From JAHECW01 sp964641415 (GTDB taxonomy: Bacteria > Acidobacteriota > Thermoanaerobaculia > Thermoanaerobaculales > Sulfomarinibacteraceae), in NCBI GenBank assembly GCA_964641415.1, contig CAZXMW010000007.1:62001-126000 (forward strand): a stretch of DNA of 64,000 nt, in the 5' to 3' direction. Positions 10,001 through 15,910 of this stretch are shown here, in pieces. Position 1 is the first letter of the stretch. Each line of letters starts with the position of its first letter. Position numbers and translations under genes: made by a program. Below the pieces are notes generated by a model that saw nothing but the letters and a program-made list of their open reading frames with translations, was not told the DNA's origin and did not search any database.

Positions 10001-10341
10001 CGCTGATCGCCACCGCCGTCGATCCGGGCACGGCCGGCGTCGAACATGGTCTCGAGCTCGCCGGAGAGCGCGGCCTCGACCGACCACCGGGCGGCTGCCG
10101 CCGGATCGCCGGCCGCCCAGGACAAGGCCCGGATCACGTCGGCCGGGACCAGACCGTCCCACGACAGCCGGGCCTCGAAGATCGCCGCGTCGCCGGCGGC
10201 GATCAGCCGCCGCCAGCGCTCGACGACGGCCTTCGCCTCGGCCTGGCGGGTCGGGTCGCCGGCGGGCCGTCCGGCCCGCCGCCACGCCTCGATCCGCTCC
10301 ATGAGCGTCAGTCCCCGGCCCTCTCGCTCGGCTTTCGGCAT
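7060..10341 (-). CDS. lanM: Class II lanthipeptide synthetase LanM (CCG zinc-motif type)
   Basis: 1,093 residues, the usual size for LanM. The N-terminal dehydratase domain has kinase-like motifs: Asp273/His275 in SDRHHGGRR, Lys295 in VYKPRSL, Asp370-x-His372-x-x-Asn375 in SDLHFDNLL, and Asp387/Glu389 in AIDLETVLHP. It phosphorylates Ser/Thr of the core peptide and eliminates phosphate to give dehydroamino acids. The C-terminal LanC-like cyclase (about 690-1075) shows CHGLGG, FAHGASGIA, Cys956 in WCHGAPG and Cys1001-Cys1002-Gly. Cys in place of the usual His at the third zinc site marks the CCG group, which includes the promiscuous prochlorosin synthetase ProcM. An AAAGGGGG ribosome site precedes the ATG. 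The only precursor seen lies upstream across a terminator. Confidence 0.95.
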   Translation of the reverse strand: MPKAEREGRGLTLMERIEAWRRAGRPAGDPTRQAEAKAVVERWRRLIAAGDAAIFEARLSWDGLVPADVIRALSWAAGDPAAAARWSVEAALSGELETMFDAGRARIDGGGDQRRVERGRDAGLGFIELWAPWLAQLAALLESSPAYARGVVAPAAVDTLVDHVARQVADLAAEAAFRQFDRRRSAELSVLADRSGDAFYRRWIDHQIERRLTPLFDEYPVLERQLERLLQTSAGAALELVERLARDRTAVADLLGSTTGLGPAVEIRPGLSDRHHGGRRVAVVIFAGGERVVYKPRSLAVEVAFAELVGWCADEGLKQVPTFPPVLERDGYGWMGYVEAPSFESASAVSSWFEAAGALLCLGHLLGASDLHFDNLLVGAASPAAIDLETVLHPYPVGRESAAGGATATARVAEWMRSSFHATGMLSFLQEGPDGSIIDIGGLCGAGGHDLGESVVEWRDLGRDGLHRVTRASRARTRRNVPVLDGRPAAVADHLAELQSGFSRAYRFVLERRSTGLTAERVRRRFERASSRVLLRPTEQYARVLRLLLSPACQRDGVAAGLAVEALNRGLIEAGRRPALWPVVEAERRDLTGLDIPRFTTAVGDSVLRAPDGSGIADVIARSGIEIYEERVAGFSDDDLDRQVRLMTLTTESLRDSVGHVDGADRVVDAAADPDAVGPLGRDALLEEARALADRLSASAVAGDDGSLTWLDPVHLRPEGRHDRGVAHYLYSGSSGIGLFMAAAATVFPGRGYRRTAAGALRPVLTAARSPELPALLADEGLGACHGLGGLIYVLSRVAEWLDDDGSFEAARKLAACVDGERLAADRALDVEGGAAGAIFGLLALHEQTADEQVLEAARACGRHLLETRRPGPVGGAAWPSRQGGMLAGFAHGASGIALALTRLWRAAGDESLLRAAGDALVFENTRFDPATRNWPVLLHDDDGAERERRNMTAWCHGAPGIALARAEIGDVLAEANDGGRLDVAVATTLAAPATGPDHLCCGTLGRVDIVHTLGRLMKRDEFRRVAWSRASMVIRRAAGRGDFRLDGNPEIARPGFFRGLAGIGYVLLRLAAVKTLPSVLAFQSASTKGDRP

Positions 10342-10429
10342 TCAGGCCCCCTTTAGCGCGCACCGGGCGCCTCAGCGCCCCGCCGTCGCGAACCGGACCG
10401 GCTTGAAGCGACCTGGCACGGCCGATCTG

Positions 10430-10475
10430 TCGGACAAAAAATCGGCCGCCCGTCCTCGCCGGACGGGCGGCCGTG
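10430..10475 (-). terminator. Intrinsic terminator between precursor gene and lanM
   Basis: A perfect 13-bp stem (10443-10455 with 10461-10473) with a 5-base loop is followed, on the minus strand, by six T residues (positions 10441-10436). It lies about 40 bp after the precursor stop and about 100 bp before the lanM start. Partial read-through would give much precursor and little enzyme. Confidence 0.9.
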
Positions 10476-10513
10476 TCATGAAGGTTCTGCCACGTGAGCT
10501 CGACGACCGCGGT

Positions 10514-10846
10514 TCAGATCAGGCTGGTCTCGATCTCGACGTGGGTCCCGATTCCCTTGATGTCGTTGCACTCGTAACCCGCATCGTTACCCTTGCCGCC
10601 GGCGACCATCTCGAGATCGGCGTCGGACAGCTCGGCGCCCTCTTCGGGCACGTACGGCAGCACCATGTGCATGACTTCGGCGGAGTCCTCGACGACCTTG
10701 ATCTGAAGGCTGTCGGGAACATCCTGGCCGAGCTGCATCGACACCACTTTCTTGGGCTCGGTGAGCAGCGCCTGCTTGTACTCCGGGTCCTTGATCGCGA
10801 AATTGGCAATCAGATCGTTGACCTCTCCACGGGACATCTCAGCCAT
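10514..10846 (-). CDS. NHLP-family lanthipeptide precursor peptide
   Basis: 110 residues from the ATG at 10846, which follows an AAAGGAG ribosome site 6 bases away; longer in-frame versions lack one. Residues 1-84 form a long nitrile-hydratase-like leader (acidic, with an EYKQALLTEPKKV segment and LSDADLEMVAGG at its end). The double Gly 83-84 is the expected cut site for the C39 peptidase. The core is then residues 85-110, 26 residues long, acidic, with one cysteine (Cys93) and three dehydratable residues (Thr101, Thr107, Ser108), all C-terminal to the cysteine. It is transcribed from a sigma-54 promoter and ends at a strong terminator. No second precursor was found nearby. Confidence 0.9.
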   Translation of the reverse strand: MAEMSRGEVNDLIANFAIKDPEYKQALLTEPKKVVSMQLGQDVPDSLQIKVVEDSAEVMHMVLPYVPEEGAELSDADLEMVAGGKGNDAGYECNDIKGIGTHVEIETSLI

Positions 10847-10931
10847 TTTGCGCTCCTTTCGATTGTGATCCTCTGGCGGACCGTTTGTGTGACACCCGCT
10901 GTGGGTGGTTTGGGCGAACGCGGGGAGAGAA

Positions 10932-10947
10932 AGCAAGGGCCGTGCCA
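10932..10947 (-). promoter_or_regulatory. Sigma-54 (-24/-12) promoter of the lanthipeptide precursor
   Basis: The minus strand reads TGGCACG-N4-TTGCT, the sigma-54 consensus, with GG at 10946-10945 and GC at 10934-10933. Transcription should start near 10921, leaving a leader of about 75 nt before the precursor ATG. An enhancer-binding protein gene lies upstream in the same orientation. A GAGACC/GGTCTC dyad (11001-11033) 55-100 bp upstream is a weak candidate activator site. Confidence 0.88.
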
Positions 10948-11124
10948 ACTCGAGAATGCCGCGGGGACGGGGATCACGCTTCCGGGCTTCACATCGAGGC
11001 GAGACCACTCTCCATTCATTGGAACTGGGTCTCCATTTCTATGAAACCGATCGCCGCGTACCGGCCCGGTCGGAGACGATCCGCCGACGGACCGCTTACG
11101 GACCGGCGCCGGTTCCAGCGATGA

Positions 11125-11250
11125 CCTCAAATGAGCGATTCTTCTGGATGAGATGACGGAAACATCCCCATTGGGATGTCGAGTCTTTTCGCAACCATCG
11201 GAAGCGCAGGAGCTTGGTGCAGATCGCCGGTGAGAGTCGCTCAGCTGAGG
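11125..11250. repeat. Family B palindromic element, deleted copy (B1)
   Basis: 126 bp with imperfect 18-bp terminal inverted repeats (CCTCAAATGAGCGATTCT at the left; the reverse complement of the right end is CCTCAGCTGAGCGACTCT). Its reverse complement matches the 160-bp element at 33312-33471, but about 35 bp of one arm are missing. It lies in the long leader region between the enhancer-binding protein gene and the precursor promoter. No coding function is seen. Confidence 0.8.
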
Positions 11251-11256
11251 AATTAG

Positions 11257-11438
11257 AGAGTTCCCATCCGGAAACCCCGATGGGGACTGCGCAGTTCTCG
11301 ATTCGGAAACGAGGGGTTTTTGTGCAAGGTCAAGGAAGATCAGAATGTACGCGGAAGCGTACTTCTGTACGCCGCACAAGGAAATTCGTCATCTGACGCC
11401 GAGATTGCCAAAAAGCGCCGTTTCCGGACGGGAACTAG
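11257..11438 (-). repeat. Family A dispersed element, copy A1
   Basis: About 180 bp bounded by inverted ends: GTTCCCATCCGGAAAC at the left and GTTTCCGGACGGGAAC at the right. Read on the minus strand it is nearly identical to the element at 20241-20426, with about six mismatches by eye. It contains a small hairpin (GTACGC around a short loop) and an A-rich stretch. Its right end supplies the TAG stop codon (11435-11437) of the enhancer-binding protein gene. It sits about 6 bp from element B1. No transposase is encoded; it resembles a MITE or REP-like sequence. Confidence 0.85.
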
Positions 11439-12580
11439 AGAATGTCCTTCGGGGGCTTGAGCTTGTGGTGCCGCAGGAAGTCCATGAACCGCTGGTAGTC
11501 CCGATCGGGCATCCCGAACAGCTCGACCAGTCGCCGGTACGACCCGTTGACCCGGGTCAGGCCCCATGCCACGACCGACCGGACCTGGCTGCGGTTGAGC
11601 TCCCGGTCCATGTAGCGCCGGTAGATCGTGTTCCAGAAGTCGCCTTCGCTGCTCGCCATCTGCCGGATGGCGCTGTCCTCGACCCGCCGGCCGGTGAACC
11701 GGTCCTCGGACTCGATGAGCGACTCGAACGCCTCGGGCTCGATGACCTCCGACCTCGACAGGGCGTAGCCGGAGGTGATGACGCTGAACAGCTCTCGGGT
11801 GTTGCCCGGCCAGTGGTAACCGGACATGAGCTCGATCGACCGGTTGGAGAACCGCTTGGCCACGCCGTGGCGCAGCCGGAGCCGCTCGAGCATGTAATCG
11901 GCGAGCAGCCGCCAGTCGTCGCCGCGTTTGCGCAGCGGCGGCAGCTGCAGGTGGAAGTAGCGCAGGCGAAAGAACAGGTCGCCGCGAAAATGCTCTCCGA
12001 GGCCCGACGCCGAAAGCGAGCGGTTGGTCGCCGCGATGACCCGGACATTGACCCGACGCGGCGTGTTGGAACCGAGCGGCGTGAACTCTCCGGACGACAG
12101 CGCGCGCAGCAGCATGAGCTGGGCGCTCATGTGGAGATCGCCGATCTCGTCGAGGAAGATGACGCCGCCGTCCGCCTCCTCGAAGCACCCCTTGCGGTCG
12201 GCCACCGCTCCGGTGAAGCTGCCCCGCTTGTGGCCGAACAGCTCGCTCACGGTCAGGTTGCCCTCCTGGAACTGCGGGCAGTTGACCGTGACGAACGGCC
12301 CCTCGCGGCGCGGGCTGAGCAGGTACACCGCCTGAGCCAGGCTCTCCTTGCCGACACCGCTCTCGCCGGTGAGCAGAATCGGCTCGTCGAAGCCCGCGAC
12401 CATCTCGGCCTTCTCCATCACCGCCTCGACCGACGGCGACCGGCCGACGATGGTCACTCGTCTGTGCCGCCCCCAGCGGTCCTCGGACAGCGCGCGGATC
12501 CGGGACGCGACCGCTCCGAGAAACCAGCGGTCGAGCTCCGCCGCCTTCAGGTCGTCCTGGCCGTAGGGCTGCCCCATCAT
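11435..12580 (-). CDS. Sigma-54-dependent enhancer-binding protein (AAA+ activator)
   Basis: 381 residues from the ATG pair at 12580/12577. After a short 45-residue N-terminus with no receiver, GAF or PAS domain comes the AAA+ activator domain: Walker A GESGVGKE (72-79), the sigma-54 contact loop GSFTGA (120-125; GAFTGA is usual), Walker B VIFLDE (140-145) and the PGNTREL signature near residue 265. The C-terminal part (about 310-381, with NRSQVRSVVAWGLTRVNGSYRRLVELFGMPDRDY split over two helices) should bind DNA. It hydrolyses ATP to open sigma-54 promoters, and the only clear one in the window lies about 490 bp downstream before the lanthipeptide precursor. Lacking a sensor, it may be governed by level or by a partner protein. 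Confidence 0.92.
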   Translation of the reverse strand: MMGQPYGQDDLKAAELDRWFLGAVASRIRALSEDRWGRHRRVTIVGRSPSVEAVMEKAEMVAGFDEPILLTGESGVGKESLAQAVYLLSPRREGPFVTVNCPQFQEGNLTVSELFGHKRGSFTGAVADRKGCFEEADGGVIFLDEIGDLHMSAQLMLLRALSSGEFTPLGSNTPRRVNVRVIAATNRSLSASGLGEHFRGDLFFRLRYFHLQLPPLRKRGDDWRLLADYMLERLRLRHGVAKRFSNRSIELMSGYHWPGNTRELFSVITSGYALSRSEVIEPEAFESLIESEDRFTGRRVEDSAIRQMASSEGDFWNTIYRRYMDRELNRSQVRSVVAWGLTRVNGSYRRLVELFGMPDRDYQRFMDFLRHHKLKPPKDIL

Positions 12581-12600
12581 GTCGACAACCGTCCGCGCGG

Positions 12601-12629
12601 TTGACCACCGCCCGGGCCTCGGGTAGCGT
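12601..12629 (+). promoter_or_regulatory. Candidate sigma-70-type promoter of the cNMP-FHA gene
   Basis: TTGACC at 12601-12606 and TAGCGT at 12624-12629 are separated by 17 bp. The predicted start near 12636 leaves a leader of about 40 nt with a GGAGTGAGGTG ribosome site before the ATG at 12679. Confidence 0.55.
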
Positions 12630-12678
12630 GGTCGTGATCGGCAGACCAACAGCCACGACACGACCGGAGTGAGGTGTC

Positions 12679-13458
12679 ATGACCGACGAGAACAGCGCGC
12701 CGTCTCTGGAAGGCAACGACTTTTCCTGCACCTTCAGCGCCGGAGACATCGTCTTCAGCGAGGGCCAGGACGGGGCCGAGATGTACATCATTCAGTCCGG
12801 TGAGGTCGAGATCCTGAAGCAGACCGACGGCGAGCAGGTCCGTCTGGCGTTGCTCGAGGAGGGCGACTTCTTCGGCGAGATGGCGATCCTGGAGGACCTT
12901 CCACGGACCGCGAGCGCGCGGGCGGCGACCGACTGCGCGCTGGTGCGGATCGATCGCGGCACCTTCGACCAGCTGGTCAGGCACGACCCGGAGATCGCCG
13001 TCCGCATGCTCAGGAAGCTCAGCTTCCGGCTCCGTCAGGCCGGACCGAGCCTCATTGACAGCGCCGCTGAGGGACCGGTTCAGATGCTCGAGCCCCAGGC
13101 CGGCGCCCCGCTGGTCCCAGAAGGCTCCGGTTCCGGCAGACCGCGGCTGGTGAGCCCGGAGTCCGGCCTCGAGGTGGAGCTCGCCGTCGACGGCTCGACG
13201 ACCATCGGCCGCTACGACTCCGGGACCGGGATCCACCCTACGGTCGACCTCAAGCCGCTCGACCATCAGCGCTCGACCAGCCGCCGCCACGCCGTAATCG
13301 ACCGGCGAGGAGACCGCTTCGTGGTGCGCGACGAGGTCGGCGCCGCCAACGGCACCTTCGTCAACGGGGTTCGCATCGAGCCGGGCCAGGAGGTCGAGAT
13401 CCGCCACGGCGACGTGCTCCACTTCGGTCTGGTGGAGCTCGAGCTGAGAAACGACTGA
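12679..13458 (+). CDS. Cyclic-nucleotide-binding domain + FHA domain protein
   Basis: 259 residues, no signal peptide. Residues about 12-130 are a cNMP-binding (CAP-like) domain: FSAGDIVFSEGQDGAEMY, a YIIQSGEVEI strand, and the FFGEMAILEDLPRTASARA phosphate-binding cassette. Residues about 165-255 are an FHA domain with IGRYD, STSRRHA and NGTFVNG, which bind phosphothreonine. No DNA-binding helix-turn-helix follows, so it is not a CRP-type regulator; it more likely couples a cyclic nucleotide or ligand to a phosphorylated partner. It is transcribed away from the enhancer-binding protein gene 98 bp off, which lacks a sensor domain; a functional link is inference. Confidence 0.9.
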   Translation: MTDENSAPSLEGNDFSCTFSAGDIVFSEGQDGAEMYIIQSGEVEILKQTDGEQVRLALLEEGDFFGEMAILEDLPRTASARAATDCALVRIDRGTFDQLVRHDPEIAVRMLRKLSFRLRQAGPSLIDSAAEGPVQMLEPQAGAPLVPEGSGSGRPRLVSPESGLEVELAVDGSTTIGRYDSGTGIHPTVDLKPLDHQRSTSRRHAVIDRRGDRFVVRDEVGAANGTFVNGVRIEPGQEVEIRHGDVLHFGLVELELRND

Positions 13459-13520
13459 CGCCTTGCGGCTCTCCAGGCAGCCGCCGGCCGCGTTCCCAAC
13501 CGGCACGGCGCCGGTCGAGG

Positions 13521-13946
13521 TCACACCGCCTCCGCCGCCCGCCGTTGCTCGGCGCACCCGAGCAGCTTCGCAACCAGCGCCGCCAGCCGGATGATTCTCT
13601 CCTTGACCATCAGCTCGGCGACCGCGCGCTCCCGATCCGGACGGATGCAGCACAGGCGGTTGAGTCCGCTCAGGTTCAACGCGTTGTCGACGTGGCTCTG
13701 GGCGCTGCAGATGACCAGCTTGCCACCCACCGACTGCAGCTTCTTCGACACCATCAACAACATCCTGAGGGCATGGCTCGACGTCCCGGAGGTCATCTCG
13801 AGATCGATGATGATCTGCTGTCGACCCTCCTCCATGATCTCGAGCGCCCGAGCCTGGAGCACGCCGGACGAGGTCTCGTTGAGGTCGCCTTCCGGCTGCA
13901 GGACGGCGATGCCCCGTTCGGTGCTCTCGTGGATCGCGAACTTCAT
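13521..13946 (-). CDS. STAS-domain protein (anti-sigma factor antagonist-like)
   Basis: 141 residues. The STAS fold is visible: an N-terminal strand GIAVLQPEGDLNETSSG, then QQIIIDLEMTSGTSSHALRM, where the conserved phosphorylatable Ser/Thr would lie in TSGTSS, then GGKLVICSAQSHVDNALNLSGL. A basic C-terminal tail follows. Family knowledge: such proteins bind anti-sigma kinases in partner-switching systems. No anti-sigma kinase is encoded in the window. The start at 13946 follows the beta-barrel gene's stop by 14 bp, so the two are probably co-transcribed; the ribosome site is weak. Confidence 0.82.
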   Translation of the reverse strand: MKFAIHESTERGIAVLQPEGDLNETSSGVLQARALEIMEEGRQQIIIDLEMTSGTSSHALRMLLMVSKKLQSVGGKLVICSAQSHVDNALNLSGLNRLCCIRPDRERAVAELMVKERIIRLAALVAKLLGCAEQRRAAEAV

Positions 13947-13960
13947 TGCCGGCCGACCGA

Positions 13961-14647
13961 TCAGAACATGATGATCAGGCCGGCCACGAGGCTGACCTGA
14001 TCGAAGTCGGCGCCGTACCCGTAGAGGTACCGACAGGTCCCCTCGCAGTCGCGGTGCTCCCACTCGACCAGCCGGGTGTTGTCGGCATCGGTGTCGCTGC
14101 GGTTGTATCGAACTTCGAACAGCATGCCGAGCCGGGACGACATGGCGATCTTGACCCCGGCCCCGAGGCCGTAGGTCAACGCGGTCTCGTCCGGCAACGG
14201 GGTGTCGGAGGTGATCGACGACTCGCCGGCGGCGAGGGTGAGAAAGGGCCGGGTCGACCCGGTCAGAATGTGCCAGGTCAGCCCGAGCTGCCAGGTCGCG
14301 ACATCGGTGTCCAGGGTGCCGGTGACGCCCTCGGGCGTCGTGCCGCCCGGCTCCTCGCCGAACAGCCCGTCCTTGTCCTTGAGCTCGGCCGACTGAAAGC
14401 TGTACATGAGCTCGAGCTCGAACGAACGGCTGAGCAGCACGCCAAGCCGCAGCCCGAACTCCCCGCCCGTTTCCAGGTTGATCTCGACCAGCCGTGGCGC
14501 CGGCTCGTAGGCGTCGGCATCGACGGTGATCGTTCCGCCCCATCGATACCCGAGCGTCGGTGTCAGCTCCCAGCGATGATCCTGAGCGAAGGTCTCCGCC
14601 GGCAACCACACCAGTACAAAGAGGATCAAGAAGATCGGCCGTCGCAT
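13961..14647 (-). CDS. Small outer membrane beta-barrel protein
   Basis: 228 residues from the ATG at 14647, chosen for a GGGGAGG ribosome site and a signal peptide (MRRPIFLILFVLVWLPAETF, cut near AQD). The mature part alternates amphipathic strands with loops (LTPTLGYRWGGTITV, FGLRLGVLLSRSFELELMYS, ALTYGLGAGVKIAMSSRLG) and ends in a hydrophobic strand with C-terminal Phe, as for OmpA/OmpW-like barrels. One cysteine pair (DCEGTC) may form a disulfide in a loop. The specific function is not recognisable. Confidence 0.75.
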   Translation of the reverse strand: MRRPIFLILFVLVWLPAETFAQDHRWELTPTLGYRWGGTITVDADAYEPAPRLVEINLETGGEFGLRLGVLLSRSFELELMYSFQSAELKDKDGLFGEEPGGTTPEGVTGTLDTDVATWQLGLTWHILTGSTRPFLTLAAGESSITSDTPLPDETALTYGLGAGVKIAMSSRLGMLFEVRYNRSDTDADNTRLVEWEHRDCEGTCRYLYGYGADFDQVSLVAGLIIMF

Positions 14648-14696
14648 GGCGCCTCCCCGTGTTGATGGAAACAAACTTCCGTGAGTATACAACGGC

Positions 14697-15731
14697 CTAC
14701 CGCCGGACCACCTTGGTGTCGGCGATCATGTCGTGCAGACCACGGTTTTCCTTGGTGAAGGCGATCATGATGAAGCCGGCACAGAACAGCGCGCCGCTCG
14801 CCATGTACCCGACCATGCGCAGCGCCGCCTTGGCCCAACCGAGCGGCTCGACGCCGTCTCCCCGGACCACCTTGAGGCCGAGCAGCCGCTTGCCCGGAGT
14901 CACGCCGACCAGCGCCCAGGGAACCAGCAGGTAGCCGACGGACACCGCCATGCCGAGCAGCCACGCGACCAGACTGAACAGGACGCCGATGGCGCTGACT
15001 TTGGAGCCGATCAGCGCTCCGAGCAGGGTCAGCGGCAGCATGATCACCAACATGACCACGAACAGAATCACGGCGTCGACGAGGTAGGCGCCGAGCCGCG
15101 GCGCAAACCCCACCGGCTGACCGGAATCCGGCTTCGTCGACGCCGGCGGCGCCGCCAACCAGGCGGTGTACGCGGCCACGAGCTCCCCGATCTTGCCCCT
15201 CGAGCCCGTCGCATCGCTCGGCGCCACCCGCGCCGACGACGATCTCCCCACCACCGGGGCGACCGGGGCCTCGGTCGACGCCGGGGCGGCCGGATTCGGC
15301 GCCGCAGCAGGCGCCGGGCTCGTCGGAGTCGGCGCAGGCTCGGCGGCCGGCGGCGGCGCCGGCGGCTGCGGGTTGGACGGAGGCGGCGCCGGTCGATCCG
15401 GCAGATTCGCCATGTCGACCATCACCGTCGCCTCGTCGGTCGTCGGCTCGGTGAAGACCAGCGTGCTGCCGCCGATCATGATCTCGTCGCCGTCCGCCAG
15501 GACGTGTCGCTCGACGCGGGTCCGGTTGACCCAGGTCCCGTTGCTGCTCTGCAGGTCTCGGACGACATAACCCTCGGCCGTGAAGGTGATCTCGGCGTGC
15601 CGACGCGAGGCCGCCTGATCATCGAGGGGCCACGTGGTGTCGGCCGCCCGGCCCAGCGTCATGGGGGTGCCGTCCGACGGCAGCTCCCGCTCGAGGTTCT
15701 CGTCGCCTGACGTCAGCTTCAATAGCGCCAT
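14697..15731 (-). CDS. FHA-RDD membrane protein
   Basis: 344 residues from the ATG at 15731 (GAGAAGGG ribosome site). Residues about 10-95 are an FHA domain (TLGRAADTTW, ASRRHAEI, SSNGTWVNRTRV). Residues about 100-190 are a Pro/Ala-rich linker of low complexity. Residues about 200-344 form an RDD domain with three or four membrane helices (RLGAYLVDAVILF, then a GVTPGKRLLGLKVVRGDG loop). It should be an inner-membrane protein whose FHA head reads threonine phosphorylation; the Ser/Thr kinase at 20.6 kb is a possible writer. The RDD role is unclear in general. Confidence 0.85.
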   Translation of the reverse strand: MALLKLTSGDENLERELPSDGTPMTLGRAADTTWPLDDQAASRRHAEITFTAEGYVVRDLQSSNGTWVNRTRVERHVLADGDEIMIGGSTLVFTEPTTDEATVMVDMANLPDRPAPPPSNPQPPAPPPAAEPAPTPTSPAPAAAPNPAAPASTEAPVAPVVGRSSSARVAPSDATGSRGKIGELVAAYTAWLAAPPASTKPDSGQPVGFAPRLGAYLVDAVILFVVMLVIMLPLTLLGALIGSKVSAIGVLFSLVAWLLGMAVSVGYLLVPWALVGVTPGKRLLGLKVVRGDGVEPLGWAKAALRMVGYMASGALFCAGFIMIAFTKENRGLHDMIADTKVVRR

Positions 15732-15910
15732 TCCATCCACCCTTCTCTCCGCAAGGTTGCTCACAGGATACCGCAGAATCGACCGAATGGGGATCGCAGC
15801 CGGAAAACCCGAGTCGGGGACCCGGCCGGCGCCCTGCGCGCTCGATCGCCGGAGCGCCTGTTGCGCCCTCTCGGCTTTGGTCCGGCTGCGCTACAGTGAC
15901 GGCGACGCTC

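Noticed and set aside
11125..11438. Elements A and B as insertion sequences
   Set aside because: Each is too short to code for a transposase and none is found in the window; they are listed as non-autonomous repeats instead.
12581..12661. Upstream extension of the sigma-54 activator to a 408-residue form starting at 12661
   Set aside because: The added 27 residues are Arg/Pro-rich with no ribosome site and would overlap the candidate promoter of the divergent cNMP-FHA gene.
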